Assembly (NCBI GenBank): GCA_021731815.1
Contig: JAKFWO010000009.1
Span: 1-64,000 of the forward strand
DNA length: 64,000 nt
Reading direction: 5' to 3'
From: Hyphomonadaceae bacterium
Lineage (GTDB): Bacteria > Pseudomonadota > Alphaproteobacteria > Caulobacterales > Aquidulcibacteraceae
In this document: positions 26,416 to 34,674 of the stretch, in pieces
Numbering within the stretch: the stretch's first letter is position 1
Layout of the letters: every line of letters starts with the position of its first letter
Notes under the pieces: generated by a model
The model's database searches: none
What the model saw: only the letters and a program-made list of their open reading frames with translations
Told to the model about the DNA's origin: nothing
Made by a program: the position numbers and the translations under genes

Positions 26416-27108
26416 TCACGCGGCTTTCGAGCTTTCGGGCGGATCGCGCAGCACATAGCCGCGGCCCCAGACGGTCTCGATCGGCTCGCCACCACCCGAA
26501 TCGCGGAGCTTCTTGCGCAGCTTGCAAATGAACACGTCGATGATCTTCAGTTCCGGATCGTCCATCCCGTTATAGAGATGGTTGAGGAACATTTCCTTGG
26601 TCAGCGTGGTGCCCTTGCGCAGCGAGAGCAGTTCCAGCATCTGATATTCCTTGCTGGTCAGATGTACGCGCTGGCCGGCGACCTCGACAGTTTTGGCGTC
26701 GAGATTGAGCACGATCGTGCCGGTGCGGATCAGGGATTCGGGGTGATTATTGGCGCGCCGGACAATGGCCTGAATGCGCGCAATGAGTTCGCCCTTGTAA
26801 AAGGGCTTGGTCATATAATCATCGGCCCCCACGCCGAGCAATTTGACTTTCTGGTCGACATCGGAGGTGGCGGTGAGGATCAGCACAGGCGTGCGCACGC
26901 GCGCCATGCGTAATTTCCGCAGCACATCGCTTCCGGGCATATCGGGGAGCGTGAGGTCGAGCACGATGATATCGTATTCGAACACCTTGCCCAGATCGAT
27001 GCCGTCTTCGCCCAATTCGGTCGAATCCACTGTAAAGCCAGCGGATTTCATGATCATCTCAAGACTGAGCAGCATATCGCGCTCGTCTTCGATCAACAGC
27101 ACGCGCAT
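26416..27108 (-). CDS. ctrA: Cell-cycle master response regulator CtrA
   Basis: OmpR-family response regulator of 230 residues. Receiver domain: acidic pocket E7/D8, phosphoacceptor D51 ([13 protein letters not shown]), the conserved T in LTAT and KPF. Winged-helix output domain: [31 protein letters not shown] and [13 protein letters not shown], which is diagnostic for CtrA. The protein ends in Ala-Ala, the ClpXP degradation signal known from Caulobacter CtrA. CtrA activates or represses cell-cycle, motility and division genes by binding TTAA-N7-TTAA sites. The 214-base upstream region includes TTAAG and GTTAAC 11 bases apart, not the canonical spacing, and a GAATC methylation-type site. ctrA converges on the SapC gene. 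Confidence 0.97.
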   Translation of the reverse strand: MRVLLIEDERDMLLSLEMIMKSAGFTVDSTELGEDGIDLGKVFEYDIIVLDLTLPDMPGSDVLRKLRMARVRTPVLILTATSDVDQKVKLLGVGADDYMTKPFYKGELIARIQAIVRRANNHPESLIRTGTIVLNLDAKTVEVAGQRVHLTSKEYQMLELLSLRKGTTLTKEMFLNHLYNGMDDPELKIIDVFICKLRKKLRDSGGGEPIETVWGRGYVLRDPPESSKAA

Positions 27109-27322
27109 CGAAAATCTCCCGTTTCGCGTTTAATGGCCGTTATCGCGCTTTTCGACTTCCTTGCAGGAAAAGATCGAAAGAGTGCTTGATTTCCAAGGCG
27201 ACGTTAAGACCAAATTCGTTAACAATACCTGTCGCTAAACTGATTTGGCCGATGTGAGAATCCCGTTATTCGCTATGAATGAAAACTTTTAGCAGCATGG
27301 GTGCAGCGGAATTCGGAAAGGG

Positions 27323-28021
27323 TCACGGGGCCCAGAACAACCGCAGGCGCGGGCCGAGATCCCCGATCAGGGCCCGCACGGGTGCCATGTGATCGGGACC
27401 GGGGGCGAGATTATTGGCGAGAACCACCCTTTTTTCCGTGCCCGTCAGCGCCAGAATGGCCGATCGGGTCGGGGCAATGAACCGGCGCGTCAAGGTGAAC
27501 CGGGCAAAGGGCGCATCGGCTGGCAGGGGATCGGGGCAGGTTTCGACTACATTTGCCGGATTTTCGGGGTCGAGGGCTTCCGATAATCCCGAACCGCCGG
27601 GGAACCAGGATGCGGTATGGCCATCCATGCCCATACCGAACACGGCCGCGTCGAGTATTCGGCCCGCCAGCCTTGCCTGAGCGCTGGTGTCCGTGCCGAG
27701 GGGAAGCAGCATGGCCGTCGCCGCCCGTTTCTGCATCAGCGTGCGCCGCACCAGGCCCTCATTGGAGGCCGGATGGTCGCGGGACACCTGGCGATCATCG
27801 ATGAGAACGAGGGTGACCTTCTCCCAGGCGAGATCCGCTTCGGCCAGCAATTCATAGATCGGGGCCGGGGTCGACCCGCCCGAAAGGCCTATCAATGCAT
27901 GGCCCTGATGGCGCAAGGCCTCGCCAAGGCGCGCTGAGAGCAGGCGCACGGCGGCTGCATTCATGGCGGCGCGGGTGCTGAACGCGCAGAAGCGGCGATC
28001 GGATTCAGGTGCCATGGTCAT
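27323..28021 (-). CDS. pgl: 6-phosphogluconolactonase
   Basis: Hydrolyses 6-phosphoglucono-delta-lactone, second step of the oxidative pentose-phosphate and Entner-Doudoroff routes. 232 residues with the SIS-like family motifs ALIGLSGGSTPAPIYELLA, LIDDRQVSRDHPASNEGLVR and AAVFGMGMDGHTASWFPGG, the last containing the catalytic histidine. It lies downstream of zwf on the same strand, the usual pairing, but 565 bases of palindromic repeats separate the two, so cotranscription is doubtful. ATG 28015 is an alternative start two codons in. Confidence 0.93.
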   Translation of the reverse strand: MTMAPESDRRFCAFSTRAAMNAAAVRLLSARLGEALRHQGHALIGLSGGSTPAPIYELLAEADLAWEKVTLVLIDDRQVSRDHPASNEGLVRRTLMQKRAATAMLLPLGTDTSAQARLAGRILDAAVFGMGMDGHTASWFPGGSGLSEALDPENPANVVETCPDPLPADAPFARFTLTRRFIAPTRSAILALTGTEKRVVLANNLAPGPDHMAPVRALIGDLGPRLRLFWAP

Positions 28022-28082
28022 CGGTCAGATTTCGGTCCGGCTTCGCCCCACAACAGAATGATCAGCTTCCAGTGGTTGGATT

Positions 28083-28127
28083 CCGACATTTGCATCCCGG
28101 CGATACCTCCCCGCGAGCAAATGTCGG
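28083..28127. repeat. Dispersed hairpin element, copy 2
   Basis: CCGACATTTGC (28083-28093) and GCAAATGTCGG (28117-28127) with a 23-nt loop that shares ATCCC, GATAC and the terminal GCGA with copy 1 at 3414-3458. Confidence 0.85.
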
Positions 28128-28155
28128 GATCATGAAAGCCGCCAGTTGTGGAACC

Positions 28156-28463
28156 TCAACAGGTTGTCCGGACCCGAAGATAGGCTGAAGCGCGAGGAAA
28201 AACTGAAATGAAACAGCATTGACGCTGGAATCCTGGCGCATCGCTGCCGAGGTAAGGCAATGTTTTCATTGGTAGAACCATAGCGCCTGGATAGCGATCG
28301 TCAAGGACGCGCCCAAGGCGCGCCGCATAGCGGTAAATCCTTGACGATCGCTATCCAGGCGCAAAAATGCGTCCATGAGAACAAAGGGTGGCTCCGTCCG
28401 GTGGACGCATCGTCACCGGCGCATATTTGGCCCGCCAATCATGCGACTGAGACAACCTGTTGA
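28156..28463. mobile_element. MITE-like non-coding element with terminal inverted repeats and a 25-bp palindrome
   Basis: TCAACAGGTTGTC (28156-28168) is matched exactly by its reverse complement at 28451-28463. Inside is a perfect 25-bp stem (28283-28307 with 28338-28362, 30-nt loop) and a smaller repeat ATGCGTCCA...TGGACGCAT (from 28367). No reading frame of note is present. Target duplications were not seen. Size of about 308 bp, terminal repeats and lack of coding fit a MITE, but no second copy lies in the window to prove mobility. Confidence 0.6.
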
Positions 28464-28474
28464 AAGTTTACCAC

Positions 28475-28589
28475 TAGAGCGCGTTCAGAAAAAGTGGAGT
28501 CCGGTTTTTCGCCTGAACGCGCTCTAAATCATTGAATCTGAGCATTTTCAATTCAGACATCCGACTCGGATTTCCTTGAAAATGCTCTA
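28475..28589. repeat. Compound palindrome, copy C
   Basis: First stem AGAGCGCGTTCAG / CTGAACGCGCTCT; second stem GAGCATTTTCAA / TTGAAAATGCTC. It begins with CTAGAGC and ends GCTCTA; the final CTA is the TAG stop codon of zwf on the minus strand. Confidence 0.92.
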
Positions 28590-30044
28590 TCCCTGATCAT
28601 CCCAGGAATGGCCGTGCAGCCCGGTAAGCGTATAGGCACCCGGCGGGCCCCAGGCACCGGAATCATAGCCTTCGGGCTGGACATTCTGCTGCTCCCATCC
28701 CGCGGCAATGGCATCGATCCACCCCCAGGCAGCCTCGACCTCATCGCGCCGGACAAACAATGTCGAGCGCCCCTCCAGGGCGTCGAGAAGCAGGCGTTCA
28801 TAGGCGATGCGCCGCCGCGGACGTTCGGCGCGGAAGGCGTCATCCAGCGACAGATTGAGCGGCAGCGGCCGTAGCTTCATCCCGTCATGCGCAAGGCCCG
28901 GCGCGGAATTCACCAGCACCAGCGAGATTTTTTCGTCCGGCTGGATGTCGATGATCAACCGGTTTTGCGCGATCCGTCCCTGTTGGAAAATGGAATGCGG
29001 AACCCGGCGGAACTGGATGATCACCTTGGTCCGCCGCTCGGGCATGCGCTTGCCGGTGCGCAGATAAAAGGGCACGCCAGCCCAGCGCCAATTGTCGATC
29101 TGCGCGCGCAGGGCGACATAGGTCTCGGCGCGGGCGGGAAAGCCTTCGGCCTCGTCGGCATAGGCCTTGACCCTCTGCCCGCCCGACATGCCGGCGCGAT
29201 ATTGTCCGCGCACAGTATCAGCCACCACATTGGCCGCATTGATCGGGCGCAGGCAGCGCAACACCTTCACCTTTTCGGTGCGCACGGAATCGGGGTCGAG
29301 ATTGGCGGGCGGCTCCATGGCCACCAGGCAGAGCAATTGCAGCAAATGGTTCTGCACCATGTCGCGGATCGCGCCATATTCGTCGTAATAGGAAGCACGG
29401 CCCTCCAGCCCCACGGTCTCGGCAATGGTGATCTGGACATATTCGATGGAATTGGCATTCCACAATGGCTCGAACAAGGCATTCCCAAAACGCAGGGCCA
29501 ACAGGTTCTGAACCGTCTCCTTGCCGAGATAATGGTCGATCCGGAAGGTCCGGTCCTCGGAAAACGCCGCCGCCACGCCGTCATTGATGGTTCGCGAGGA
29601 CGCAAGGTCGCGCCCGATCGGCTTTTCCAGCACGATACGCGCCCGGTTATGGGCAAGGCCCGCCCCCGCCAGTCCTGCAGCGATTGCGCCATAATGGCTC
29701 GGCGAGGTCGAGAGGAAGAATGTGGTGTCCACTTCGCGGCCGATCAGCTCCGCCAGAGCGGCAAAATCCTCTGCCTTTGCGGAATCGAAGGACTGATAAG
29801 CGAGGCGCGGGGCAAAGCGTGTCCAGGCGGCGTCGGAGAAAATGGCCCCTTCCGCCCGGGCACGCACGGATTTCTCAACCAGCGCCCGAAATTCCTCTGC
29901 TGCCATCGGGCCGCGCCCGGTGCCGAAAATCCGCAGATCGGCCGGCAGCAACCCTTCCTGATCGAGGAAAAACAGCGAGGGGAACAGCATTCGGCGCGCA
30001 AGATCACCCGTTGCACCGAATATCACGAGCGATCTTGGGGCCAT
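28587..30044 (-). CDS. zwf: Glucose-6-phosphate 1-dehydrogenase
   Basis: Oxidises glucose-6-phosphate to 6-phosphogluconolactone with NADP+. 485 residues, the normal length. NADP-binding GATGDLARR at residues 10-18, EKPIGRD in the coenzyme domain, the active-site RIDHYLGKE with its catalytic histidine, SYYDEYGAIRDMVQNHLLQL and FYLRTGKRMPER in the catalytic domain are all present. Ribosome site AGAGGAGA precedes ATG 30044. Its product feeds pgl, the next gene on this strand. The stop codon is formed by the end of compound palindrome C. Confidence 0.96.
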   Translation of the reverse strand: MAPRSLVIFGATGDLARRMLFPSLFFLDQEGLLPADLRIFGTGRGPMAAEEFRALVEKSVRARAEGAIFSDAAWTRFAPRLAYQSFDSAKAEDFAALAELIGREVDTTFFLSTSPSHYGAIAAGLAGAGLAHNRARIVLEKPIGRDLASSRTINDGVAAAFSEDRTFRIDHYLGKETVQNLLALRFGNALFEPLWNANSIEYVQITIAETVGLEGRASYYDEYGAIRDMVQNHLLQLLCLVAMEPPANLDPDSVRTEKVKVLRCLRPINAANVVADTVRGQYRAGMSGGQRVKAYADEAEGFPARAETYVALRAQIDNWRWAGVPFYLRTGKRMPERRTKVIIQFRRVPHSIFQQGRIAQNRLIIDIQPDEKISLVLVNSAPGLAHDGMKLRPLPLNLSLDDAFRAERPRRRIAYERLLLDALEGRSTLFVRRDEVEAAWGWIDAIAAGWEQQNVQPEGYDSGAWGPPGAYTLTGLHGHSWDDQG

Positions 30045-30382
30045 TCAGTTCTCCTCTACGCAGCGGAACGCCTTCGCGTGATACACGGGCGCGGTCCCGA
30101 TGAAAAGTTTCAACACGCGCGCGTTCCAGCAGACATGGAACCCGGTTCGCTGCGCAGGACAAGCGCGCAATGCGTTGGATCGCGTGAAGGAGCTGGCCAA
30201 AGTGTCAGGCCCGAACATGCGATGGATCCGGTGTTGGGGACCAGCCAAATCGCACCGTGTGCGGGCATTGATATGATCGACAGGGAACTGACCGATCCCA
30301 AATGGGCCAATCCTGTTTGAGCCAATCCTGTTTGGGGGTCAGGATGGTTGACCTTGCGCCCGGACGGTGGAAAGAACCGCAA
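30045..30382. other. Divergent region between zwf and thiD with a 15-bp direct duplication
   Basis: 338 bases with no gene. GCCAATCCTGTTTG occurs at 30306-30319 and again at 30321-30334, one base apart. No TPP riboswitch core is visible upstream of thiD. Confidence 0.6.
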
Positions 30383-31267
30383 ATGAAATCTCCTTTGTCA
30401 TCGTCATCCCCTTCGCCCGCAGACAAGTCCGGTCAAACCGGTTTCCGGGGCCGCGTCCTGGTGATTGCGGGCTCCGATTCGGGGGGCGGGGCGGGCATTC
30501 AGGCCGATATCAAATCCGTGACCGCGCTCGGCGGCTACGCGATGACCGCGATCACCGCATTGACCGTCCAGAATAGCCTCGGCGTGTTCGGCGTGCATGC
30601 CGTGCCGCCCGAATTCATCCGCGCGCAGATGGAGGCCGTGGTCAAGGATCTCGGCACGGATGCCATCAAGACCGGCATGTTGGCCAATATCGCCATTGTC
30701 GAACTGGTGGCCGAGGCGCTCGATAGTCTGTGCCCGGGAATTCCCGCGATCATCGATCCGGTCATGGTGGCCAAGGGTGGCGCACCGCTGCTGGAAGCGA
30801 AGGCGGTCGAGGCCATGCGCGCGCTGATGGTCCCTCGGGCCTTTCTGCTGACCCCCAATGCCCCGGAAGCCGAGCGCCTGACCGGTATTGCCGTGAACAA
30901 TGTCAGCGGCCAGCGTCGCGCGGCCGAGCGCCTGATGCGCGCCGGTGCCCGCGCCGTGCTCCTCAAGGGCGGGCATCTGGAGGGCGGGCATTCGGGTGGC
31001 GACCAGATCACCGACGTCCTCGCCACCGAACAGGGTGAGCTGATATTTGAGAGCCCGCGCATTCACACCCGTCACACCCATGGCACGGGCTGCACGCTCG
31101 CCTCCGCCATCGCGGCCCGAATTGCCCAGGGTGACCGATTGCCCGACGCGGTGGACACAGCGCGCGCATATCTGGCCGAGGCGATCAAGCGCGCCCCCGG
31201 CTTCGGGGCAGGTCACGGGCCGCTCGATCATGCCTGGCCGATGCGGGAAAGCCGCCGCGAAACCTGA
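30383..31267 (+). CDS. thiD: Bifunctional hydroxymethylpyrimidine kinase/phosphomethylpyrimidine kinase
   Basis: Phosphorylates HMP and HMP-phosphate for thiamine synthesis or salvage. Ribokinase fold with the substrate site VLVIAGSDSGGGAGIQADIKSV, the GGYAMTAITALTVQN strand, LLTPNAPEAERLTG, LLKGGH and the catalytic THGTGCTLASAIAA loop with its anion hole. From ATG 30383 the protein has 294 residues; a poorly conserved serine-rich start of about 20 residues precedes the fold. No other thi gene is in the window and no riboswitch was seen, so regulation is unclear. Confidence 0.95.
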   Translation: MKSPLSSSSPSPADKSGQTGFRGRVLVIAGSDSGGGAGIQADIKSVTALGGYAMTAITALTVQNSLGVFGVHAVPPEFIRAQMEAVVKDLGTDAIKTGMLANIAIVELVAEALDSLCPGIPAIIDPVMVAKGGAPLLEAKAVEAMRALMVPRAFLLTPNAPEAERLTGIAVNNVSGQRRAAERLMRAGARAVLLKGGHLEGGHSGGDQITDVLATEQGELIFESPRIHTRHTHGTGCTLASAIAARIAQGDRLPDAVDTARAYLAEAIKRAPGFGAGHGPLDHAWPMRESRRET

Positions 31268-31295
31268 ATGCGCGCCCCGCCTCTGCCAGAGCGGC

Positions 31296-31751
31296 TCAAT
31301 GACCCGGCCCGGCCACCAGCGTAAACCGGAAACTGCCTTCGCTTTCATGCCCGTCCAGCGACACCAGCCGCCAGCGTATCTGCCAGGTGCCGGGCAGCGC
31401 CGGAGATGGCTCCGCCGGGTCTGACAAAAGTGCAATGCGGACGATCGAATTCAGCGGTCGTCCGCGATTCTCTGGTCCGGACTGCACCGGCACCGGGGCA
31501 CCGAGCAAAAGCTGACGCCCCGAGGGATCGATTACCTGCACCTCGAAATGGTCGAGATCCAGCGTCTCACTGAATTCGAGCCGCAATTCCGTGGGCGCGC
31601 GCGTGATGGTTCCTCCCACCGCCGGGCTGGCGCGCAGCAGCAGGGAATGGGCGAAAGCAGGCGGCGCCGGCACGCACGCTGCCAGAACCAGAAAAACCAG
31701 AACCGGAAAAACCAGAACCCAAAAAACAACGCCGGTCATTCCTCGCATCAT
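31296..31751 (-). CDS. CopC-domain periplasmic copper-binding protein
   Basis: 151 residues. A long hydrophobic signal peptide ends AFAH, so the mature chain should start with the histidine that forms part of the CopC Cu(II) site; SLDGHESEGSFRF near the C-terminus supplies the second conserved histidine, and the fold carries ASPAVGGTITRAPTELRLEFSE. CopC proteins bind and hand over copper in the periplasm. The start is set by an ATGA overlap with the upstream gene. The signal peptide contains a 15-bp triple tandem repeat in the DNA (31684-31727) giving VLVFP/VLVFL/VLVFW-type repeats. Part of a three-gene copper-related cassette. Confidence 0.82.
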   Translation of the reverse strand: MMRGMTGVVFWVLVFPVLVFLVLAACVPAPPAFAHSLLLRASPAVGGTITRAPTELRLEFSETLDLDHFEVQVIDPSGRQLLLGAPVPVQSGPENRGRPLNSIVRIALLSDPAEPSPALPGTWQIRWRLVSLDGHESEGSFRFTLVAGPGH

Positions 31752-32728
31752 TTGGTGCGTCCCCATAATGGCTTGCCGATGGTTCCGGGAAAAATGTCGT
31801 CAAGGAAAAAATGGGCTTGCAGGGCAAATCCGGTGCGGCGTCCGCTCCGATCGTTCAGGGGCACGACCGCTTCTGCACCCAATTGAAAATATTTTCCGAT
31901 CCAGAAAAACCCGGGCTGAATGGTCCCGGTCACGCTTTCGCCCTCGCCGCGGTGAACCGCTTTGGCGAAGGAGAATTCGGTGACCGGCGTCAGACGCGCG
32001 AAAAACCCCGGCAAGGCCAATCCCCGGATCTGCGAATTCAGATAAGACAGGCTATATTGCACAGTGAAGCCGCCATTGAATTCCGACGCGATCGGGTCGC
32101 CGTCTTCGGCAATCCTTCGCCCGGGAATGACATAAGCGGCCTGGCCGGTCAGCGCGAGGGGGCGCAAATATCGGAGATTTTCCGGCAAATCCCCCAGCCC
32201 CTTTCCGAAGAACAGGGTCGGGGCCCAGGAATTATAGGGCGCGAGCTCGAGGCGCGCCGATCCCGTCCCGCCCCATTCGATCCCCAGCCCGGCCGACAGA
32301 ATGGTCTCGTGCTTCGCGCTGGTCAGGAACTGGTACCTGAAGCTCGTTTCGATATTTTCGAATCCGCTCAGGATTTCGCCGTCCTCGGCCTCCCGGGTCC
32401 GTCCCGCCTCGATCGACACGCTGAAGAAGCGTGCGAGGCGCCTGGAATATTCACCTTCGATTTCACGCGCGCCATTGAAGCGGGAAAAGATCGGCAGCGT
32501 CAGTTCATCGGCCACAGCGGGGTCTTCGATTGCGATGGTGGACGGGAAAAACCGGGCCCCGGCGCGGCCATGGGCATTCGCGGACGGCGCAAGACCGGTC
32601 AGTGCGATCGCAATGCCGAACGCCAGACAGGTCGCGATGCCGTCCCCGGGCCCGATCTTGCCTCGATCGTTCCTGCGCAGATTGGGTCTGCCGGGCCTCG
32701 CCCGATCGGTAGAGGTCGTGATGGTCAT
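31748..32728 (-). CDS. Outer-membrane beta-barrel-like protein of a copper cassette
   Basis: 326 residues from ATG 32728 (AGGA upstream). After a basic leader comes a hydrophobic helix (CLAFGIAIALTGLAPSANAHG) that looks like a signal peptide. The rest alternates polar and aromatic residues as in transmembrane strands (FRYQFLTSAKHETILSAGLGIEWG, VQYSLSYLNSQ, GFALQAHFFLDDIFP). I do not recognise a named family. Position between a DUF2946-like protein and CopC, with ATGA coupling to copC, suggests a role in copper or other metal passage across the outer membrane (inference). The open frame extends upstream to 33172 but through sequence with no similarity. Confidence 0.7.
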   Translation of the reverse strand: MTITTSTDRARPGRPNLRRNDRGKIGPGDGIATCLAFGIAIALTGLAPSANAHGRAGARFFPSTIAIEDPAVADELTLPIFSRFNGAREIEGEYSRRLARFFSVSIEAGRTREAEDGEILSGFENIETSFRYQFLTSAKHETILSAGLGIEWGGTGSARLELAPYNSWAPTLFFGKGLGDLPENLRYLRPLALTGQAAYVIPGRRIAEDGDPIASEFNGGFTVQYSLSYLNSQIRGLALPGFFARLTPVTEFSFAKAVHRGEGESVTGTIQPGFFWIGKYFQLGAEAVVPLNDRSGRRTGFALQAHFFLDDIFPGTIGKPLWGRTK

Positions 32729-32879
32729 GGGAAATTCCTGAAGAACAGATGCGCCGGCCAGAATTCGCGCGACAGGCAATCGCCACGGAAGAAGCGGTGC
32801 AAGGATTGGCGAGCGGCGAGGACGGGGCGCTTGGAAATGCGCTCCGACACGGAGCGGGAAACGCCTGTGAAAAAGCAGT

Positions 32880-33275
32880 TCAGACGGCCTGTGGCGGCCC
32901 GGTGGCGGGCGGCGGTGGCGCGGCGAGCGGCCGCACGCTGGTGACATGCGGAGGCGGATAAGCCAAGTCCCGCGGCCGGGCGGCCGGGGACATATCGGGG
33001 ATCGGGAGCAAAGGCGGCGCAAATCCGCCATGCCCGGCAAACGGGCAGATCCCGTCTGCTCCGGCAAGGGATGCTGGATTGTCCGGTTGCTCGCCATCAC
33101 GGACGATCCGGACATCAACGACCATTCCTTCGGGATTACCGCAAAAAGCCATGCGGAATCCGCGATCAGCATCCGCGCGCGGCATATAGCCGAACGGGAT
33201 CATCGCCTGCGCCGTAAAGGCGATCAGCAGGGCAACAAGCCGAAATGCGCACAAGGCGCGAATGATGCGGTTCAT
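32880..33275 (-). CDS. DUF2946-like small secreted/membrane protein
   Basis: 131 residues from ATG 33275, with an N-terminal hydrophobic segment (ALCAFRLVALLIAFTAQAMIP). The motif FGYMPRA and CPFAGHGG, with a cysteine-histidine pair, resemble DUF2946 proteins, which occur in copper-linked clusters with TonB receptors and PCuAC chaperones. The C-terminus is proline-rich. It stands 151 bases upstream of the barrel protein on the same strand. Function unknown; metal binding through the Cys/His residues is an inference. Confidence 0.65.
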   Translation of the reverse strand: MNRIIRALCAFRLVALLIAFTAQAMIPFGYMPRADADRGFRMAFCGNPEGMVVDVRIVRDGEQPDNPASLAGADGICPFAGHGGFAPPLLPIPDMSPAARPRDLAYPPPHVTSVRPLAAPPPPATGPPQAV

Positions 33276-33529
33276 CGTCACTGAGTTACGATGCAATATC
33301 GCGCCATTCGGGTCAATGAGGCGGGCCTTCGGCCCGGCGTGAAAAGCGCCGGGGGTTGCGGTGGCCAGACACACCGGCCGGATGCCGACCCTGAATGTTA
33401 CGTAATTGGCGCGCCCGCATGGGAGATGATTGATTTCCCTGTGGCAGGGAAAAGGCTCCCTGCGTGAGACGCTGGCTCCGTCGCAAGGGTGTCGCGATCC
33501 GGGGATCGGGCGGAAAAGGGAACCGGCCT

Positions 33530-34615
33530 ATGGTTTTTCGGAATTTGCTGGCGCTTGCGCCCTTTATGGCCGCGCTGACCGGCGGTGTCATGGTTTCCAC
33601 CCCTGCATGGGCTCAGGGATCCTCTGGCGCACCGGTGGGACAAACGCTCCCGCCGGAAGCCAACTCTCTTCCCGATGACCCTGAGGCACCGGAGGAAGTC
33701 GTGGTCGAGGGCCTTCGCAAGGGCCCCCGCCTGTGGCTCGCCAGCAAGGACGGGCGCGAAATCTGGCTGCTTGGCATGACCCCGGTCTTGCCCAAAGGCG
33801 TCATGTGGGACACGTCCGAGGTCGAGAAAGTCATGGCGGAATCGGATGTCGTCATGCGCGCCGGTGCCAATGTCTCGCTGTCTGCGGGATTAGGAAAATC
33901 GCTCGGCCTGTTGTTCAAATTGCCGAAATTACTGAGCTACACAAAAAATGAGGACGGCGCGAAACTGAAGGAGGTTTTATCACCGGAATCATGGGCGAGG
34001 TTCGACAGGATCCGCCGTGCAACGGGCGAGGATGAAGGCGATTACGAAAAACTGCGCCCGATCGCAGCGATTGGCAAATTGACCTCCGAATATTACGAAG
34101 ACCAGAATCTGACCGGAGTTGCATTACTGACATCGCTGGGAATACTGGAGAAAAAGCACAAGAAGAAGCGGGTGACTTCCGATGTCGCGGTCTCGCTCAA
34201 AGGCGTCAAGGTCACGGAACTTGCCGCCCAAATCGACGCAGCCACAGACCGGATTGAAGGTGCGTGTTTCGACGAACGATTGCGTTTCATTGAAACCGAT
34301 ACGGGCAAGCTTCGGCGCCGCGCCAATGCCTGGGCCAAAGGTGATGTGAAAACCCTGCGCACATTGGTCATTGAGTCAAACACGCAGAGCGCATGCGCCA
34401 ATCCCCTGATCGAAGCGTTCAAGGGCAATCCGGCGCTGGCGAAATTCACCGCGGCATTCGACCAATCGGAGGCACTGTTCTACGCCAATCTGGAAAAGGA
34501 ACACGGTCCCCGGCGCCGCATCCTGGTCTATGCCTCGATTGATTCCGTTCTCGACAAGAACAAGGGCCTGTTGGCCTATCTCGCCGGGAAGGGCTATGCG
34601 ATCGAGGGGCCTTGA
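33530..34615 (+). CDS. TraB/GumN family lipid-free exported protein
   Basis: 361 residues with a signal peptide ending AWAQ. The conserved core includes LWLASKDGREIWLLGMTPVLPKGV, VEKVMAESDVVM and the C-terminal ILVYASIDSVLDKNKGLLAYLAGKGY, which fits the TraB/GumN (TIKI-like) family, although the usual GTIH motif is GMTP here. Eukaryotic relatives are metalloproteases; whether this one is active is open because the usual histidine is missing. It stands alone, convergent with typA. Confidence 0.75.
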   Translation: MVFRNLLALAPFMAALTGGVMVSTPAWAQGSSGAPVGQTLPPEANSLPDDPEAPEEVVVEGLRKGPRLWLASKDGREIWLLGMTPVLPKGVMWDTSEVEKVMAESDVVMRAGANVSLSAGLGKSLGLLFKLPKLLSYTKNEDGAKLKEVLSPESWARFDRIRRATGEDEGDYEKLRPIAAIGKLTSEYYEDQNLTGVALLTSLGILEKKHKKKRVTSDVAVSLKGVKVTELAAQIDAATDRIEGACFDERLRFIETDTGKLRRRANAWAKGDVKTLRTLVIESNTQSACANPLIEAFKGNPALAKFTAAFDQSEALFYANLEKEHGPRRRILVYASIDSVLDKNKGLLAYLAGKGYAIEGP

Positions 34616-34674
34616 AACTGTGAATTTGCATATCGTCGTCTTGCAGGCAGCGCGACCTGAATAGTGCTGGCAGC

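Noticed and set aside
27109-27322. CtrA autoregulatory box upstream of ctrA
   Set aside because: TTAA half sites are 11 bases apart instead of 7; not enough to claim a CtrA box.
28887-30320. 477-codon open frame antisense to zwf
   Set aside because: Shadow of a certain gene.
30045-30382. TPP riboswitch before thiD
   Set aside because: No CTGAGA or ACCTGA-type core visible.
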